A stretch of 64,000 nucleotides of DNA from Amyelois transitella (GCF_032362555.1 NC_083507.1:7815001-7879000), one strand, 5' to 3'. Numbered from the stretch's first letter, positions 11,953 through 23,960 are shown. The notes: generated from the sequence alone by a model not told the origin. A program made the numbers and translations.

Positions 11953-14900
11953 ATGAGTTTTTCAAGTGACGAAGTAAATTTCTTGGTTTACCGATATTTA
12001 CAAGAGTCAGGTGAGGTTCATCGAACTAGGGGACGCTATACATGTATTATGAGCTGCTACCGTGTTTCACCTTATTTATTGAGGATTATTGTTAATTCAT
12101 TGCAATTTTTGTAGGGTTTCATCACTCTGCTTACACGTTTGGTATAGAGTCTCATATATCACAAAGCAACATAAACGGAGCGCTTGTGCCACCAGCAGCG
12201 TTGCTCAACATTCTTCAGAAGGGTCTACAGTACACAGAAGCTGAAATCACTCTCGGAGATGATGGTTAATAAGTTTTAGTTTTCTAATTTTGGTCACTTG
12301 GCTTTTAAAATCCTCAGCCATGTACAATGTCATTTTTGCGTTTGAGTGCTAACTGATGAAATTATGGTGTAGAAAAACATGAGGAAACCTGTACATTAAG
12401 GTAACTTAATGTTACCATGATCCAATATGGGTTAGGTTACCTTGTAAAGGTTGTGGTGATTAGACAGGGATCACTTCATGTAAAAACCTGACTTGCTCAA
12501 TTCAGGATCATGGTCACCTATCCAGAGAGGTAAAGATGAAACCCATACTAACACCACAAAAAGAAGAAGGCATTAAATCTAAAGGTTTAAAAGTAATATC
12601 TGGTCCAAACTAAACATCAAAATATTGCAATAAGGATGTTATGAAAGTGAGTGTTGGTGGTCGAATTGGTTAGGTGCCCAGTTAAAATGCCTGATGTGCA
12701 TATAAAGGCACAGGTTCAAATCCTACCTCTACTATTTTCAAAGCTATGTACATTTGTTTGAGTACTAATTGATGCTATTACAGCGTGGGAAAATATTGTG
12801 AAGAAACCTATACATTTAAGCAACTGAGTGTTACCATGTTTTATCAAATATGAGTCAGATATAGCTGCAACTTTTGCGGAGGTCAAATGGGAGTTGCTTT
12901 GTGTAGTAACCTGTTTCACCTAATCCAGGTTCCATGGTCAAAGGCACCCCAATACCCCAGGCACCTCTCCAGAGTGATGAGGATGCAACCAGGATTAAAG
13001 CCAGGAGAAAGGAAATGTTACATAAATGCTGTGTTTTAAAAAAAATTGACTTATTTATCCCAAATTTATAGGCACTGAAACACGACTAACTGAGAGCCTC
13101 AGTTTGATAGATGCTGTAACCCCAGATATAGTCTCTGCTCGGCAAAACGCTCACAATGCCCAAAAACAGGCTATAAAAGCTGAACCAGGATCAGGTGGTG
13201 AACAAAATGGTGTTGATGTAAGCATGACAAATTTATTTTAGTATTTTGTGCCCCAACTATTAGTGTCTCTTATATGAAAAAAAAAAACTTTTTACTCTAT
13301 ATTTTTTACTTATGCTATAAGATACTCAAATACAAAATTTCATAATTCTAGGCTTTTTGTAACTAGTGCCAATTGAGCTTTGAATTTTGAAAATTGCAGT
13401 CATCTATAAAATCAAATACAATTAATTAAGGAATAAACATAAATCTTTATTTAAAACATAAAGTAATAACAATCAGTTAGGGTAGAGTAGTTTTTTACAG
13501 TCTGGATACAATGGTCTATGAACATGATAGTTATCAGTTTTTTTATAGTCTGGATACAATTTTCCTGAACCAATCGCAGCAAGAACTGTTCTTGTTCTCC
13601 TTCAGCAGTAATAAGTGTATTAAAATCTTGCATTAATTTTAACAGCCCTCTTAGCAGTATCTCTGAAATGATTTATTTTTCTTTTTGCCTCCTAAAAAGC
13701 ACCATTATGAGTCCAAGAAGGCAAAACTTCTGTACAAAACTGTCATCATTCTGGATTTGTGATAAAAATCGTTTGGTCTTCTCTGATATGAAGTCATCCA
13801 GTGTTTTGTCTAAAAAAAACATAACAAAAAAACAGGAAATTTAAAAATTTCAATTAAAGTCAAATGAACTACTCAAAACTGCTAGCTGCTAACGTCAGAT
13901 GATGGATCTTTTGTTTAAATCGCAAGTCGGCACAGGTTACAGGTCTTTTAATTGAGATAATTTTTTTTTGTTAACAATACATATTATGGTAGTTTTGAAA
14001 CTAATCAATCTTAATCTGGGTAATGAAATGTCATGATTTTAATTCCGTTTCGTAAATTTACTTCTAGGGCACCACATGTACAACAACTGGCTCAACAACT
14101 GGTGGAACGGCCACGCCTAGTGCTCCAGAAAATATGGATGTTGACCAATCTATTGAAATACCTGCCAGTAAAGCTACAGTATTAAGAGGGCACGAATCTG
14201 AGGTATTTATCTGTGCATGGAATCCTAGCACAGACCTCTTGGCAAGTGGTTCGGGAGACAGTACAGCTAGGTAAACTTTTTTTGTCCACCATCATGCAAT
14301 TTCAAACATTCTACTCTTTATACTTAGACAATCATAAATTCATTCACATTTTATACTTCAATAAATGTAAATATGGTTGCCCCCTGTTCTATCAAAGGGA
14401 AGGTTTTATTTTGTTCTGCATTTGTGTTGCAAGTATACAACTAATAATAGAAGTGAACTTAAATTTTCAGAATATGGGACATGACAGACAATCCAGCCAC
14501 TGCTCCAAATCAGTTAGTGTTAAGGCATTGCATACAGAAAGGGGGCACTGAAGTTCCTAGTAACAAAGATGTGACCTCTTTGGACTGGAATGTAAGTTTC
14601 TTTATATTTTTTATCATAAATGCTTGGTAATTGTATGGATCGCCCTAATATATGGAAGCAAACCGTTTCAATAAAGTTTATGGAGACATTATGGTTAAAA
14701 TTCTTTGTTAATAATTAATTAGTTATGATTTAATTGAATGGTAAAGAAAACGCGAAATGGTAGTTGCGTAATAACGGTAATTTTGGTATGAAACTAGCGT
14801 TATTAATATTTGCTGATTGTATGACGTATTTAAATAAATTGATGATTTATTTAAATAAATTGTTCAATTGCGAAGTCTTGAACAGTAATGTTTACGAGTC

Positions 14901-16799
14901 TATTTATATTTACAGTGTGATGGCAACCTATTGGCAACAGGATCATATGACGGTTATGCTCGTATATGGACCACTGACGGGACTTTAGCTTCAACATTGG
15001 GACAACACAAAGGGCCCATTTTTGCTTTGAAATGGAATAAACGGGGGAATTATATTTTAAGTGCTGGGGTAATTTATTTTCCTTATTGGTATACTGAAAA
15101 CAAAGTATATTTTTTTCAGGGTCTTGCAAACCTAATCTATTTTTCCGGGATACAAAGACTTGCGTGTATAATAATGCTTTCAGGGTGATGTTGGGTCTGC
15201 CATGGCGGTGCAGTGCCCCAGGAATGTTTGTTTGATTATTAATTATACATAGTTATTTCTCAGCCTTTTCAAATGTGCATCTTTTATGGCATAGCTGCAT
15301 GGCAGCTCCAATAATATCTTGAAGGTATTTCTGGACCGCATAATAATTTTTATTTTTAAATTCATACCTTTTTACTAACACATGTTTTTAAGTTTCAATT
15401 GTTATTAATTAAATAGGATTGAATTTTTTCAGGTCGATAAGACTACCATAATATGGGACGCTGCCACAGGACAATGCACTCAGCAATTCTCATTTCATTT
15501 GGCGCCAGCCCTTGATGTCGATTGGCAAACTAACACTTCTTTTGCATCATGTTCTACTGACCAGTGGATTCATGTGTGCAAACTTAATGCTGATAAGCCA
15601 ATCAAAAGTTTCCAGGGCCACACTGTTAGTAACTCCTTATCTAAGTTTTAATCTAAGTTTTGTATGTACTGAATGTTTTATTTATTTATATGCTATTATT
15701 TGATTAGTTTTGTGACTAATTGTACCTAGGTGACCGAGCGGCGCTCGATGGACGTTAGAAAAAAAGTAGTGAAAACAAAAGAACTATAAAAACCACCAAA
15801 ATTTTTAAACCATCAAAAGTAAAGTCAAAACAAAAACAAAAAAAAATAATACTTTCACTTGTCGAAAATCAGACATAGGTCCACCGACGTGAAAACCGTT
15901 TAATAGTATAGGATATTTATTATAATGTTGTTATTCTTTTTCTTAATTTATTATTAAACTAGCTGTGCCCGCGACTTCGTCCGCGTGGAATAGTTATTGA
16001 AGCCCTCAAGCATGAATAATTTTCTCCGTTTTTTTATCACATTTTCCATTATTTTTTTGCTCCTTATAGTTGCATTGCAGCGTGATATTATATAGCCTAA
16101 AGCCTTTCTCGATAAATGGTCTATTCAACGCAGAATTTTTCAATTAGAACCAGTAGTTTCTGAGATTAGTGCGTTCAAACAAACTCTTCAGCTTTATAAT
16201 ATTAGTATAGATTGTTGAATAGTTTGTTACTGTTTGTGACTGTTTCAATGCAGTTTTAAATAAAATTGATTGATTTTTTCTATTGTCAATTTTCACAGAA
16301 TGAAGTGAATGCTATCAAGTGGGATCCTCAAGGTCAATTGCTTGCATCATGTTCAGATGATATGACTCTGAAGATTTGGTCAATGAAACAGGACAATTGT
16401 GTCCATGATCTACAAGCTCACTCCAAGGAGATTTACACCATCAAATGGTCTCCAACTGGTCCTGGAACACAGAATCCGAATATGAATTTGATTCTTGCTA
16501 GCGCATCATTTGACTCAACAGTTAGGTTATGGGATGTTGAACGAGGTGTGTGTATTCATACATTGACTAAACACACGGAACCTGTATACAGTGTTGCATT
16601 CTCTCCTGATGGCAAGTTCCTGGCTAGTGGTTCATTTGACAAGTGTGTTCATATATGGTCAACACAAACCGGTGGTCTTGTACACTCCTACAAAGGAACT
16701 GGTGGTATATTTGAAGTCTGCTGGAATTCTCGTGGTACAAAAGTGGGAGCAAGTGCAAGTGACGGCAGTGTTTTTGTTTTAGACCTACGCAAACTCTAA
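11953..16799 (+). CDS. ebi: ebi / TBL1XR1: LisH, F-box-like, WD40 corepressor exchange factor
   Basis: TBL1-family proteins are subunits of the NCoR/SMRT-HDAC3 complex in the nucleus and recruit ubiquitin machinery to exchange corepressors; fly Ebi acts in EGFR and Notch signalling. The eight exons are 11953-12010, 12115-12264, 13072-13217, 14068-14270, 14471-14591, 14916-15068, 15433-15624 and 16299-16799. They total 1524 nt and 507 aa (human about 514). Residues 1-35 are the LisH motif ([18 protein letters not shown]), followed by an F-box-like segment to about 90, a Thr/Gly-rich linker (119-140) and WD40 repeats from about 154 ([14 protein letters not shown]) to the end ([17 protein letters not shown]). 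The last exon carries about three repeats. The start is the first ATG and matches the family N-terminus. Exon 2 uses a weak GTTAAT donor. The linker is shorter than in vertebrates. An AATAAA lies at 17216-17221. Confidence 0.96.
12360..13012 (+). repeat. Two SINE-like copies in ebi intron 2
   Basis: A partial copy (12360-12575) and a fuller copy with head (12648-12995) match the 7.35 kb SINE: GAGGAAACCTGTACATTAAG, GGTGGTCGAATTGGTTAGGT, CACAGGTTCAAATCCTACC and CCAGAGTGATGAGGATGCAA. Both are degenerate and non-coding. Confidence 0.7.
13440..13816 (-). pseudogene. Degenerate coding remnant of unknown origin in ebi intron 3
   Basis: On the minus strand a pyrimidine tract and AG (near 13815) precede an open stretch reading [20 protein letters not shown]. 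This breaks and continues in other frames, for example [17 protein letters not shown] and then [20 protein letters not shown]. It is followed by AATAAA near 13443. The protein-like composition with frame changes suggests a dead transposon or processed gene copy. I do not recognise the family. A chance open region is possible. Confidence 0.3.
15958..16214 (+). repeat. Lepidopteran interspersed repeat 'CTAGCTGTGCCCGCGACTTC' (ebi intron 7)
   Basis: It begins AACTAGCTGTGCCCGCGACT and ends GCTTTATAATATTAGTATAG. A second copy lies at 26391-26660 and a short inverted piece at 22108-22137. The start and end blocks are shared with copies widespread in Lepidoptera, as far as I remember. It is non-coding and probably non-autonomous. 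Confidence 0.75.
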
Positions 16800-17572
16800 C
16801 TACATATAATGTTCAGCTAAGTAGTAGTATGTCTACAAGTCTGATTATTAGTCTGCAATAACTAAAATAATAAGATCCACAAAATGATGCCTTGTGATTC
16901 ATTTTTTTTATAATGCACTGTGCCACTATATTAGTTATCCTAGCTATAAATGCGAAATTAAGTTTTTTTTTTTATTTATTTTTTGTTTGTCTCTTCACGC
17001 GTCAATTTTCGTAAAGGACATACGGTACTTTTCATCCCGGTAAAAACTAGTTGGCGATAAACCTATATTCTTTTGTAAGTGGCGCTGAATTCGCACTGGC
17101 GAAACTACGGGTAAAAGCAAATAAAAAAAAAATTGTAGGTATAATTGCTATCAAAAGTAGATACTTATCTTTAAAAAATATATTACGTATTTTTTTGGTA
17201 ATATCCTCATAAATGAATAAAGATTAAAAATAAACTATCAATTTAATTGACCTAATAGATAATAAATGTTGAAGCCATTATTAAATTTCCTGTATTTTAA
17301 ATTCCCAATTGTAAATGGTGTAAGACCAATCAATATACGTGTCACCGGAAAATAACAAAAACCGCAAGTTAATAAATTTCCAAGGCAATTTATAAACTTT
17401 TGTAGTGTTCCAAACGAGAGACGAATTGTATTATTTAACGTCCACATTTCCGATAATTGATAAACTTACCGAACTCGCACGTAAAATAATAAGTAAGTAA
17501 ACTTAACAAAACGACATGCGCTCTGATTGGTTGAATAAGTGACATGTTCCTTCTCTTTCCTCTCCTCCACCA
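16800..17572. other. ebi 3' UTR and spacer
   Basis: After the ebi stop the sequence is AT-rich and non-coding, with the likely polyadenylation signal at 17216-17221. The stretch 16942-17110 resembles common interspersed repeat sequence. No gene is seen. Confidence 0.5.
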
Positions 17573-17675
17573 TTGATCGCTACGGAGCAGCTCCGTAGCG
17601 ATCAACAACAAAAACACACGACAAACCTATTTGTATAAGCTGCTTATACAAATAGGTTTGTCGTGTGTTTTTGTT
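17573..17675. repeat. Two adjacent perfect hairpins
   Basis: Hairpin 1 (17573-17605) has 16-nt arms around a single A. Hairpin 2 (17607-17675) has 34-nt arms around a single T, with no mismatch. One base separates them. Neither resembles a pre-miRNA, because the loops are only one base. Confidence 0.9.
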
Positions 17676-19267
17676 AAGATTATAATGTTGCTGCTGTTTT
17701 GAAACTAAAAATAGTTTTATTTTTTTACTAAAGTAGACCAATAATGAGCGACTTAGAAACTGTCATCATCGACCAGTCAGAGAGCCGTGTGTTGTTTGCC
17801 GTGTTTTATAGCGCCTGTGCACGTACTGATTTGGCCTGTACATTCTTGCGCGAGCGCCGTCGCTATGCAATGTCTCGCGCGAATCTCAAACGAAAAGTGC
17901 TATACACGAGAGCGATCCTGTACATTCTTGACTCATTCAGTTACGACGAGCAACGGCGAGGACATTGACGCTTTGCAAGTCATAGCAACTGTAGCGCTAT
18001 TATAATTTAAGGCATATATATTATTAGATACATATATTTATTACACACAAAAAAAAGATTTAAAAAATGGGAACAGACGTGGTGGATGATTATACGAATA
18101 CTTATTCAAAAAAATAGTCTTTTATATTGGTAGATTAAAGTATCTATACGAATACTTATTCAAAAAAATAGTCTTTTATATTGGTAGATTAAAGTATCTA
18201 TAATTCTACATTCTTATCTCTACTAATATTATTAATAGGTAAATAAACATGTCTGTTACGTTTTCACGCCTTAGTCACTGAACCTATTGAGATGAATTTT
18301 GGTACAGAGATAAGAGTTGACCCTGAGGAAAAGCATAAGTACAGAGTTTCGATGAAAAATCAATAAAATTAGTAGCAGAACGAAGGGTGAATGTACAGGG
18401 ATGCACTCGTCTCCACTCGTGAGGAAAGCCAGGCCCTTTGACTCGCGCACAAAAAGCCAACACAAGAGCGAGAGCACTCGAGGAGGGCGAAATATCCTGT
18501 ACATTCTCGTCGTCGCAAGTCTCGTTCACCCTCGCCGAGAGTGTACAGGCGCCATTAAAGAACCATATAATTAAAAGCTCGTCTGTCGTTGGTCGAACCA
18601 ATTTGAATCTTACGAATGGATATCTGTTAGTTTATAAATTATCCACGAAAGGTTGCTAATTGATAAATTTGCGGAAATACGGTCGTAAGATACAAAACAA
18701 TAAACCCTACGTAGCTTACAAAATTTACTAGAAAGTTTATAAACTTGCGTTTCTTGTTATTTTCCGATGATATACATACATAATGAAACTATTCTCTTAC
18801 TGAGTGACACAACCCAAACCTCTAGGTCTAGAGACTTGTGAAATTTGGTATGAAGGTTCATTATGTGGTCTCCGGATCCACTAAGAGAGGATTTCCCGAA
18901 ATCCTTACGAGAACGGGAATTTATGCGGGCGGAGCTGCGGGCGTAATCTAGACGCTAAAGTGCTGGTCAATTTAGAAATCTTTTTTTAAATTATGACTTA
19001 TTTAGTGGCACATTCCAATGCGTTCAAATTGTATAAGTATTGGTAGGTCCTATTATAAATGAATGAAGCTATGAAATGTATAGCATAAAATAAAGAATAA
19101 TTTTTTATAAAATAAATGGTAAAAGTAGAAAGATTTTTAATTCAAGTATAGCCTATAATAATAAACTAAATACCTATAAAAGAACAGGCAATTATAACAC
19201 ATTTTGACACATTACCACATGCCCAGGAGAAGAAAAAGGCAAATTAGATTTCCATTTTCATATATTA
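17676..19267. other. Repeat-rich spacer between ebi and DTWD1
   Basis: It contains a 74-codon ORF (17744-17968) without recognisable homology, five copies of a TGTACA-centred motif (17835-18549), a perfect 54-bp tandem duplication (18091-18198) and common interspersed repeat pieces (about 18210-18340 and 18810-18950). The end of DTWD1's 3' UTR should lie at the right edge. No supported gene is seen. Confidence 0.5.
18091..18198. repeat. Perfect tandem duplication, 54 bp x 2
   Basis: The unit starting TATACGAATACTTATTC occurs twice head to tail without a difference, followed by the first four bases of a third copy. It is non-coding. Confidence 0.93.
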
Positions 19268-20418
19268 TTACAACATAGGCCTCTTATATGCCAACATGTC
19301 TTCATGTTTATACAGAGTATGTAGCTTTTCATACATAAACTTAAAAAAATATAATAAATTGTCATATTCTCCAGAATATGGTTTACAATGTGAATGCACT
19401 TCACCAGATTTGTGTACTGGGTAGTGGCGAGTTAATTCTGATGAGTACTGTTCACTAAGACCCCATGCACTGATGTGTAACTCCAACATGAGTTGATGAA
19501 GGGCCTCTATGGTTGACAAGTACCACCTAGGGCTGCCTCGCTGGTGTCTCCAAAACTGTGAAGCTCGATTTTGTAATACAATTTTTGGCATATTTTGCAG
19601 TCTTTCATCAGCAAAGATACCTCTACTTTGATTCCATGTGCTGTCAATCAGTACAACTCTATCTATAGGTAACTCATTCACATGGTGTATTTCAAATGTG
19701 GAAGGACTATCTACAGTTTTTTTCATAAGTGTCCCAACATTATAACCAGGAGGCAATTCAGCTAATAAATGTTCTGAATAACTAACAGAATTCTTCCTTC
19801 CCGTAAACAAATGTTGTACAGAACTAGCATCAACACCTGGATACAGTAGTACTGTTCTATCATTAAGTTCATATTTAGGGAAATCAGGATAAATATAAAT
19901 GTTTACATCTAGAGGAGCTAGAACTGCTGCATGTGCTGCTGTACTTTTACCATCAATTTCTCTTCTGTGTTTGATAATGTCAACTTTTACTGGCAACTGT
20001 AAGCATAATAATAATAAATCTCATTAAGTCATGATTCTGTACAATCATCTCCGTTCTGGAGTCCCTATTATATCTTCATCTCTTGAGCCTTGGGTGCACC
20101 TTTAACCATGATCTTGGATTGAGTAAGGTTATGAACCTAATAACAAGATATAGTCAATTTTAACAGGTCATTTCAATGAAATAAGAAATACAGTCTGTAG
20201 GTAGTAAGAGGTGTGAAACTTACACTACATTTAGGGATATATTCTTTTATTTGTTCAACAGGAACATAGCAGGTATAACAAAAATACATCCGAGATTTTC
20301 CACATTTTGGACACGAACTACGTCCTTCCAAAGCAGAAAGATTTGCAGCATCAGCTATGGTCATCCCTATAAAAGGCCTGTCGTCTCGTGTTCTTGCTTC
20401 CTCGCTTTTAGGATTCAT
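19268..20418 (-). CDS. DTWD1: DTWD1: tRNA-uridine aminocarboxypropyltransferase
   Basis: DTW-domain enzymes transfer the 3-amino-3-carboxypropyl group of S-adenosylmethionine to uridine in tRNA (acp3U; DTWD1 at position 20 in human). There are two exons, 20224-20418 and 19268-19996, both phase 0, for 307 aa (human 304). Exon 1 holds a zinc-ribbon-like CPKC (36-39) and CYTC (47-50) pair, then the junction KCS/LPVKVDIIKH. The signature appears as DSTWNQ (about 183-188), as in DTWD1, where DTW is replaced by DSTW. The block FWRHQRGSPRWYLSTIEALH follows, then YDNLLYFFKFMYE near the C-terminus. The start is the ATG at 20418: the upstream in-frame codons include no earlier ATG. Its 5' neighbour on the plus strand is faf, 4.5 kb away across repeats. 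Confidence 0.95.
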
Positions 20419-21177
20419 ATTAATCAATCTTGAATCAGATGCTTACTTAGTGTTCTTCGCAAAGTACATATTTTTGTACAACATTAATCTAAAAACCTAA
20501 AATGAAAACACAGAAATCAATCACAAACGAATGCTTCCATAATTATCTCTTAATTATTCTTTGAGCATAAGCAGCTTTGATGCATCTGCTATGCAGACGC
20601 AGAATTACTCTGGGAGCGGAGCCCGGGCATAGGCTTAAGTGTAGTGAGTGCTCATCTGCAGTTTGTTGCAAGCAGAGAGAATATCACACATAATAATATG
20701 AGAGGATATAATAATTACTTTGTTGTACTGCACGATACAGAGTTAAAGTTATGTTCACAGATAATTGTTTGACAAAGTTTTGATTTGGCTTATTTCTAAG
20801 TCTATACCTAAATACTTTACGGAATAAGAATTTATATCTCTTTTGAGTTTTGACATTACACTGTAATGTCAAAACACTGTAATGATTACCTACAGCTCAG
20901 AAGAACAATCCTATGGAAGTGCCCTATGCATGTACTTTTCCTGCATACCTAAATAAACAAACCCGGATACAAACATGGCGGACTAGAGATGTTCATTTAG
21001 TCGATAATATTTTATCGATGGACGAGTGAGTTGAGATGTTTATTTCCGAATTAAATTTATTAAAAAAAAAATTTACATCGGGAATCCTTACTATCTTGGC
21101 TATAATCTAAGGTCCAACAATATTGTATCTATTACCTATGTCATTCTGATAAAGTGTTTGGAAATCAAATATAATTA
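20419..21177. other. Spacer upstream of DTWD1
   Basis: It should contain the DTWD1 promoter next to 20418. A 29-bp perfect hairpin lies at 20847-20875 (14-nt arms, one-base loop). No further gene is seen. Confidence 0.45.
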
Positions 21178-22106
21178 CATACATAAATAAAATCACGCCT
21201 CTTTTCCGGAGGGGTAGGCAGAGACTACCTCTTTCCACTTGCCACGATCTCTGCGTACTTCTTTCGCTTCATCCACATTCATAACTCTCTTCATGCAAGT
21301 TCGGCGGTTTCGGGTACTTTTGACCTGACCCTTTACCAGAACGTCCTTAATTTGATCAAGATACGTTCGTCTAGGTCTTCCCACTCCGACCTTTCCCTCC
21401 TCACTCTCCTTGTATATCTGCTTAGTCATCCCGCTTTCATTCATCCTCTCCACATGACCGAACCATCTCAACATACCCTTTTCTATTCCTGTAACTACAT
21501 CTTCTTTCACATCACAACATTTCCTTATCACGATGTTCCTTATCCGGTCACTCAATTTCACACCCATCATACTCCTTAACGCTCTCTTTTCCACTGCATT
21601 TGTTCTGTTTTCGTGCTTCTTTTGCCATACCCAACTTTCACTCCCATACATTAATGTCGGGACCAACACGCCCCTATACTGGCTGTGGCCAGTCGAGCCT
21701 TTTTGGATAGTTTCTGACTGCTCATAAAGGCATGCAAAGCTCCATTCACCATGTTCCCCGCGTTCACTCTCCTTTCAATATCACTATCACACTTGCCATC
21801 TGATGTAAACTTTGATCCTAGATATACAAACTCTTTCACTTGCTCAACTTTTTCTCCTCCAATCAAAATATTACATGCTGTCATTTCTTTCTCCATTTCA
21901 AAAACCAGTGTTTTAGTTTTACTTACGTTCACTTTCATTCCTTTCTCTTTTAAAGCTTCACGCATACAGTTTACCATCTCCTGTAATTCTTCCGCTGATG
22001 ACGCCAATATAACCTGATCGTCGGCATAGAGCAGACATTTGACGAGTAACTCATTCATCCTTAATCCAATTTCAGACTCTTTCAAATCTGTCAAACTATC
22101 CATAAA
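21178..22106 (-). mobile_element. Truncated LINE, copy B
   Basis: The minus strand encodes the C-terminal half of a reverse transcriptase ORF. The YADD catalytic box ([19 protein letters not shown]) lies near 22030 and the [17 protein letters not shown] block lies near 21440. Compared with copy C at 30.6 kb, a short insertion near 21680 breaks the frame. The 5' end at about 22106 abuts an inverted fragment of the CTAGCTGTGCCCGCGAC repeat. The 3' end is TTTTATTTATGTATGTAAT. Confidence 0.9.
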
Positions 22107-22689
22107 TAGGTTGGCGGACGAAGTCGCGGGCACAGCTAGTTTATCGATAAGATTCTATGTTCGATGATGTTCAACACTAGCACACGTGTTTATGTTTTCG
22201 ATGTGAATGAAATATTGAGAATATTACAATTTTTTAAAGCTCACAACAAAGAAGATTAAAAGTAATAAGGTTTTTAAACACATTTCATTAAATACACTGT
22301 ATGATAGACCATAATTTAACCAAATATTAACCACTTACCGGTGAAAGGTTAAATTCGGCCTATTTTTGCTTTGGCATAAGCCACAATATGCTATTGAACA
22401 CTTCATTTGTTGTTTATTAACGATTAATATAAGCACAACTTGGTAAACAGTAGAAAAACACGGGATTTCCTCGGAAAAACGTAAAATCCTCACGGTTATA
22501 ACTTCCACGAGTAAGCTAAGCGGGCTACTTAAGATGGCGGTGCTCCAGCACAAACACATCGAAGCCAATGAAGAGGGTGCTGATAAAAGAGTGTAAACGT
22601 TTTTTCTCCCGTTAAACCACTGTTGTGAGAAAGAGACAGATATATCAGTTTTTATTTCTGAGTCAAGTTGAACAATTAGGGCACCTCCA

Positions 22690-23960
22690 TAGAATATTAT
22701 TTCATTGACCTACAGTGACATAATTACGGAGTTGATATTGTCAATTTTGTATCCTGCTTTGTCTGAAGGCTCGTGCAGTGTGCTCTTTAGGTCGACTTCG
22801 TCCGAACGTAATCTGACCGACTCACAGACAGACGGACAGATTGTGTGTCTTGTGTTGTTTGAATGCAGCGTGCGGTCGACTAGCGACCAGCGACTGATTG
22901 GTAGTTGCCAGTCGTACGATTTAAAAACCATCACACATCTAGCTATAGTATAGTATATACTTTTGTTGAATTTTGTTACGATTATTCGCATTGTGGCGAC
23001 TTCTCTACGCCATAAGTTACAACCGCCAATGACGCGACGCTTTCAGCCAATAACAGCAAAGACTCTAAAGCGCGCAAACAATGATTTCACAGATTGGAGC
23101 ATATATACAACCTCCGACACAACATCGTCGTAGCCGCAGTTCCTCAGGCATAACAACTTGGCAAGAAATTTTCCCTTTCGTATCGCTCCCGCTACAGCAT
23201 TATATTGCTAGGTGTGTGATGGCCTTTAAATCGTACGACTGGCAACATTACCAATTTGTGATTTTGCACGTTTCATACGTAAAAACGAAACAACAACGCA
23301 ACCAATTCGTTTCACAGTTGTGATGAGGTCGGGTAACTAACTCGTTGTGAGAAAATGACGTTATTTGTTGATGTCATTGCGCGTAACGTAACTACTTTGA
23401 AGGATTATTCGACAACGTAAACAAAATGCCGTGTGGTTTCTGGTACTTTAGAATAGAATCACTCCATCTCTTTCCTACATAATATACTTAGGATTCTATG
23501 CCCCGTAAGGGATAAAAACTTTATCTTATGTATGCATGAAAATAAAATGAACTTTCATTCATACTTTACCCAAGCTTAATACCCATCTCTTTTGAACATG
23601 CGCTCGACGATCGGCAGTGAGAGAGATGTATATTCATTCCTTTCGTTGTTGCCTGCATGGCAACAGAGATGCAGCGAAGGGAGACAACATTGAATTTGAC
23701 ATTGTAGAAAGAGATTGTTAAAGTCGGCCACAACGTTTGCGTTGTCGAGTAGATTAAACGTTGTTTACACGATCTATGATAAATAATGACCACTCCTACC
23801 AATCAGTCGCTGATCGCTAATCAGCCGCACCATATATATTAATATCTGTGAGCCACACGCTGCATTTTTGGTCGATCAAAGTATGTCCGAGTCGGTCAGA
23901 CTTAGGTCGGACGACGTCGGCGGGCCGCACGGGCCTTATGGAAAAGTAAAAAAAGTGTAA
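22690..23960. mobile_element. Putative non-autonomous DNA element with long inverted arms
   Basis: About 22790-22945 and the reverse complement of about 23795-23935 share ordered blocks: CGTCCG, TCTGACCGACTC, ATGCAGCGTG and CAGCGACTGATTGGTAG. A third inverted block (23190-23260) matches 22900-22945 (CCAGTCGTACGATTTAAA). The interior has no long ORF. The exact ends and target duplication could not be fixed. Confidence 0.45.
23430..23540 (+). repeat. Interspersed repeat, family 'ATAGACGTGATTATA' (partial)
   Basis: It contains GCCGTGTGGTTTCTGGTAC, CCATCTCTTTCCTA and CCCCGTAAGGGATAAAAACT, as in the 8.35 kb copy. Confidence 0.55.

Noticed and set aside
17607-17675. microRNA precursor
   Set aside because: The stem is perfect with a one-base loop, which is not processed like a normal pre-miRNA.
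17744-17968. 74-aa protein-coding gene
   Set aside because: No family similarity and no splice context, and it contains two copies of the CTGTACATTC motif; probably chance ORF in repeat-derived sequence.
18091-18202. CRISPR-like direct repeat
   Set aside because: Only two contiguous copies without spacers, in a eukaryotic genome; it is a tandem duplication.
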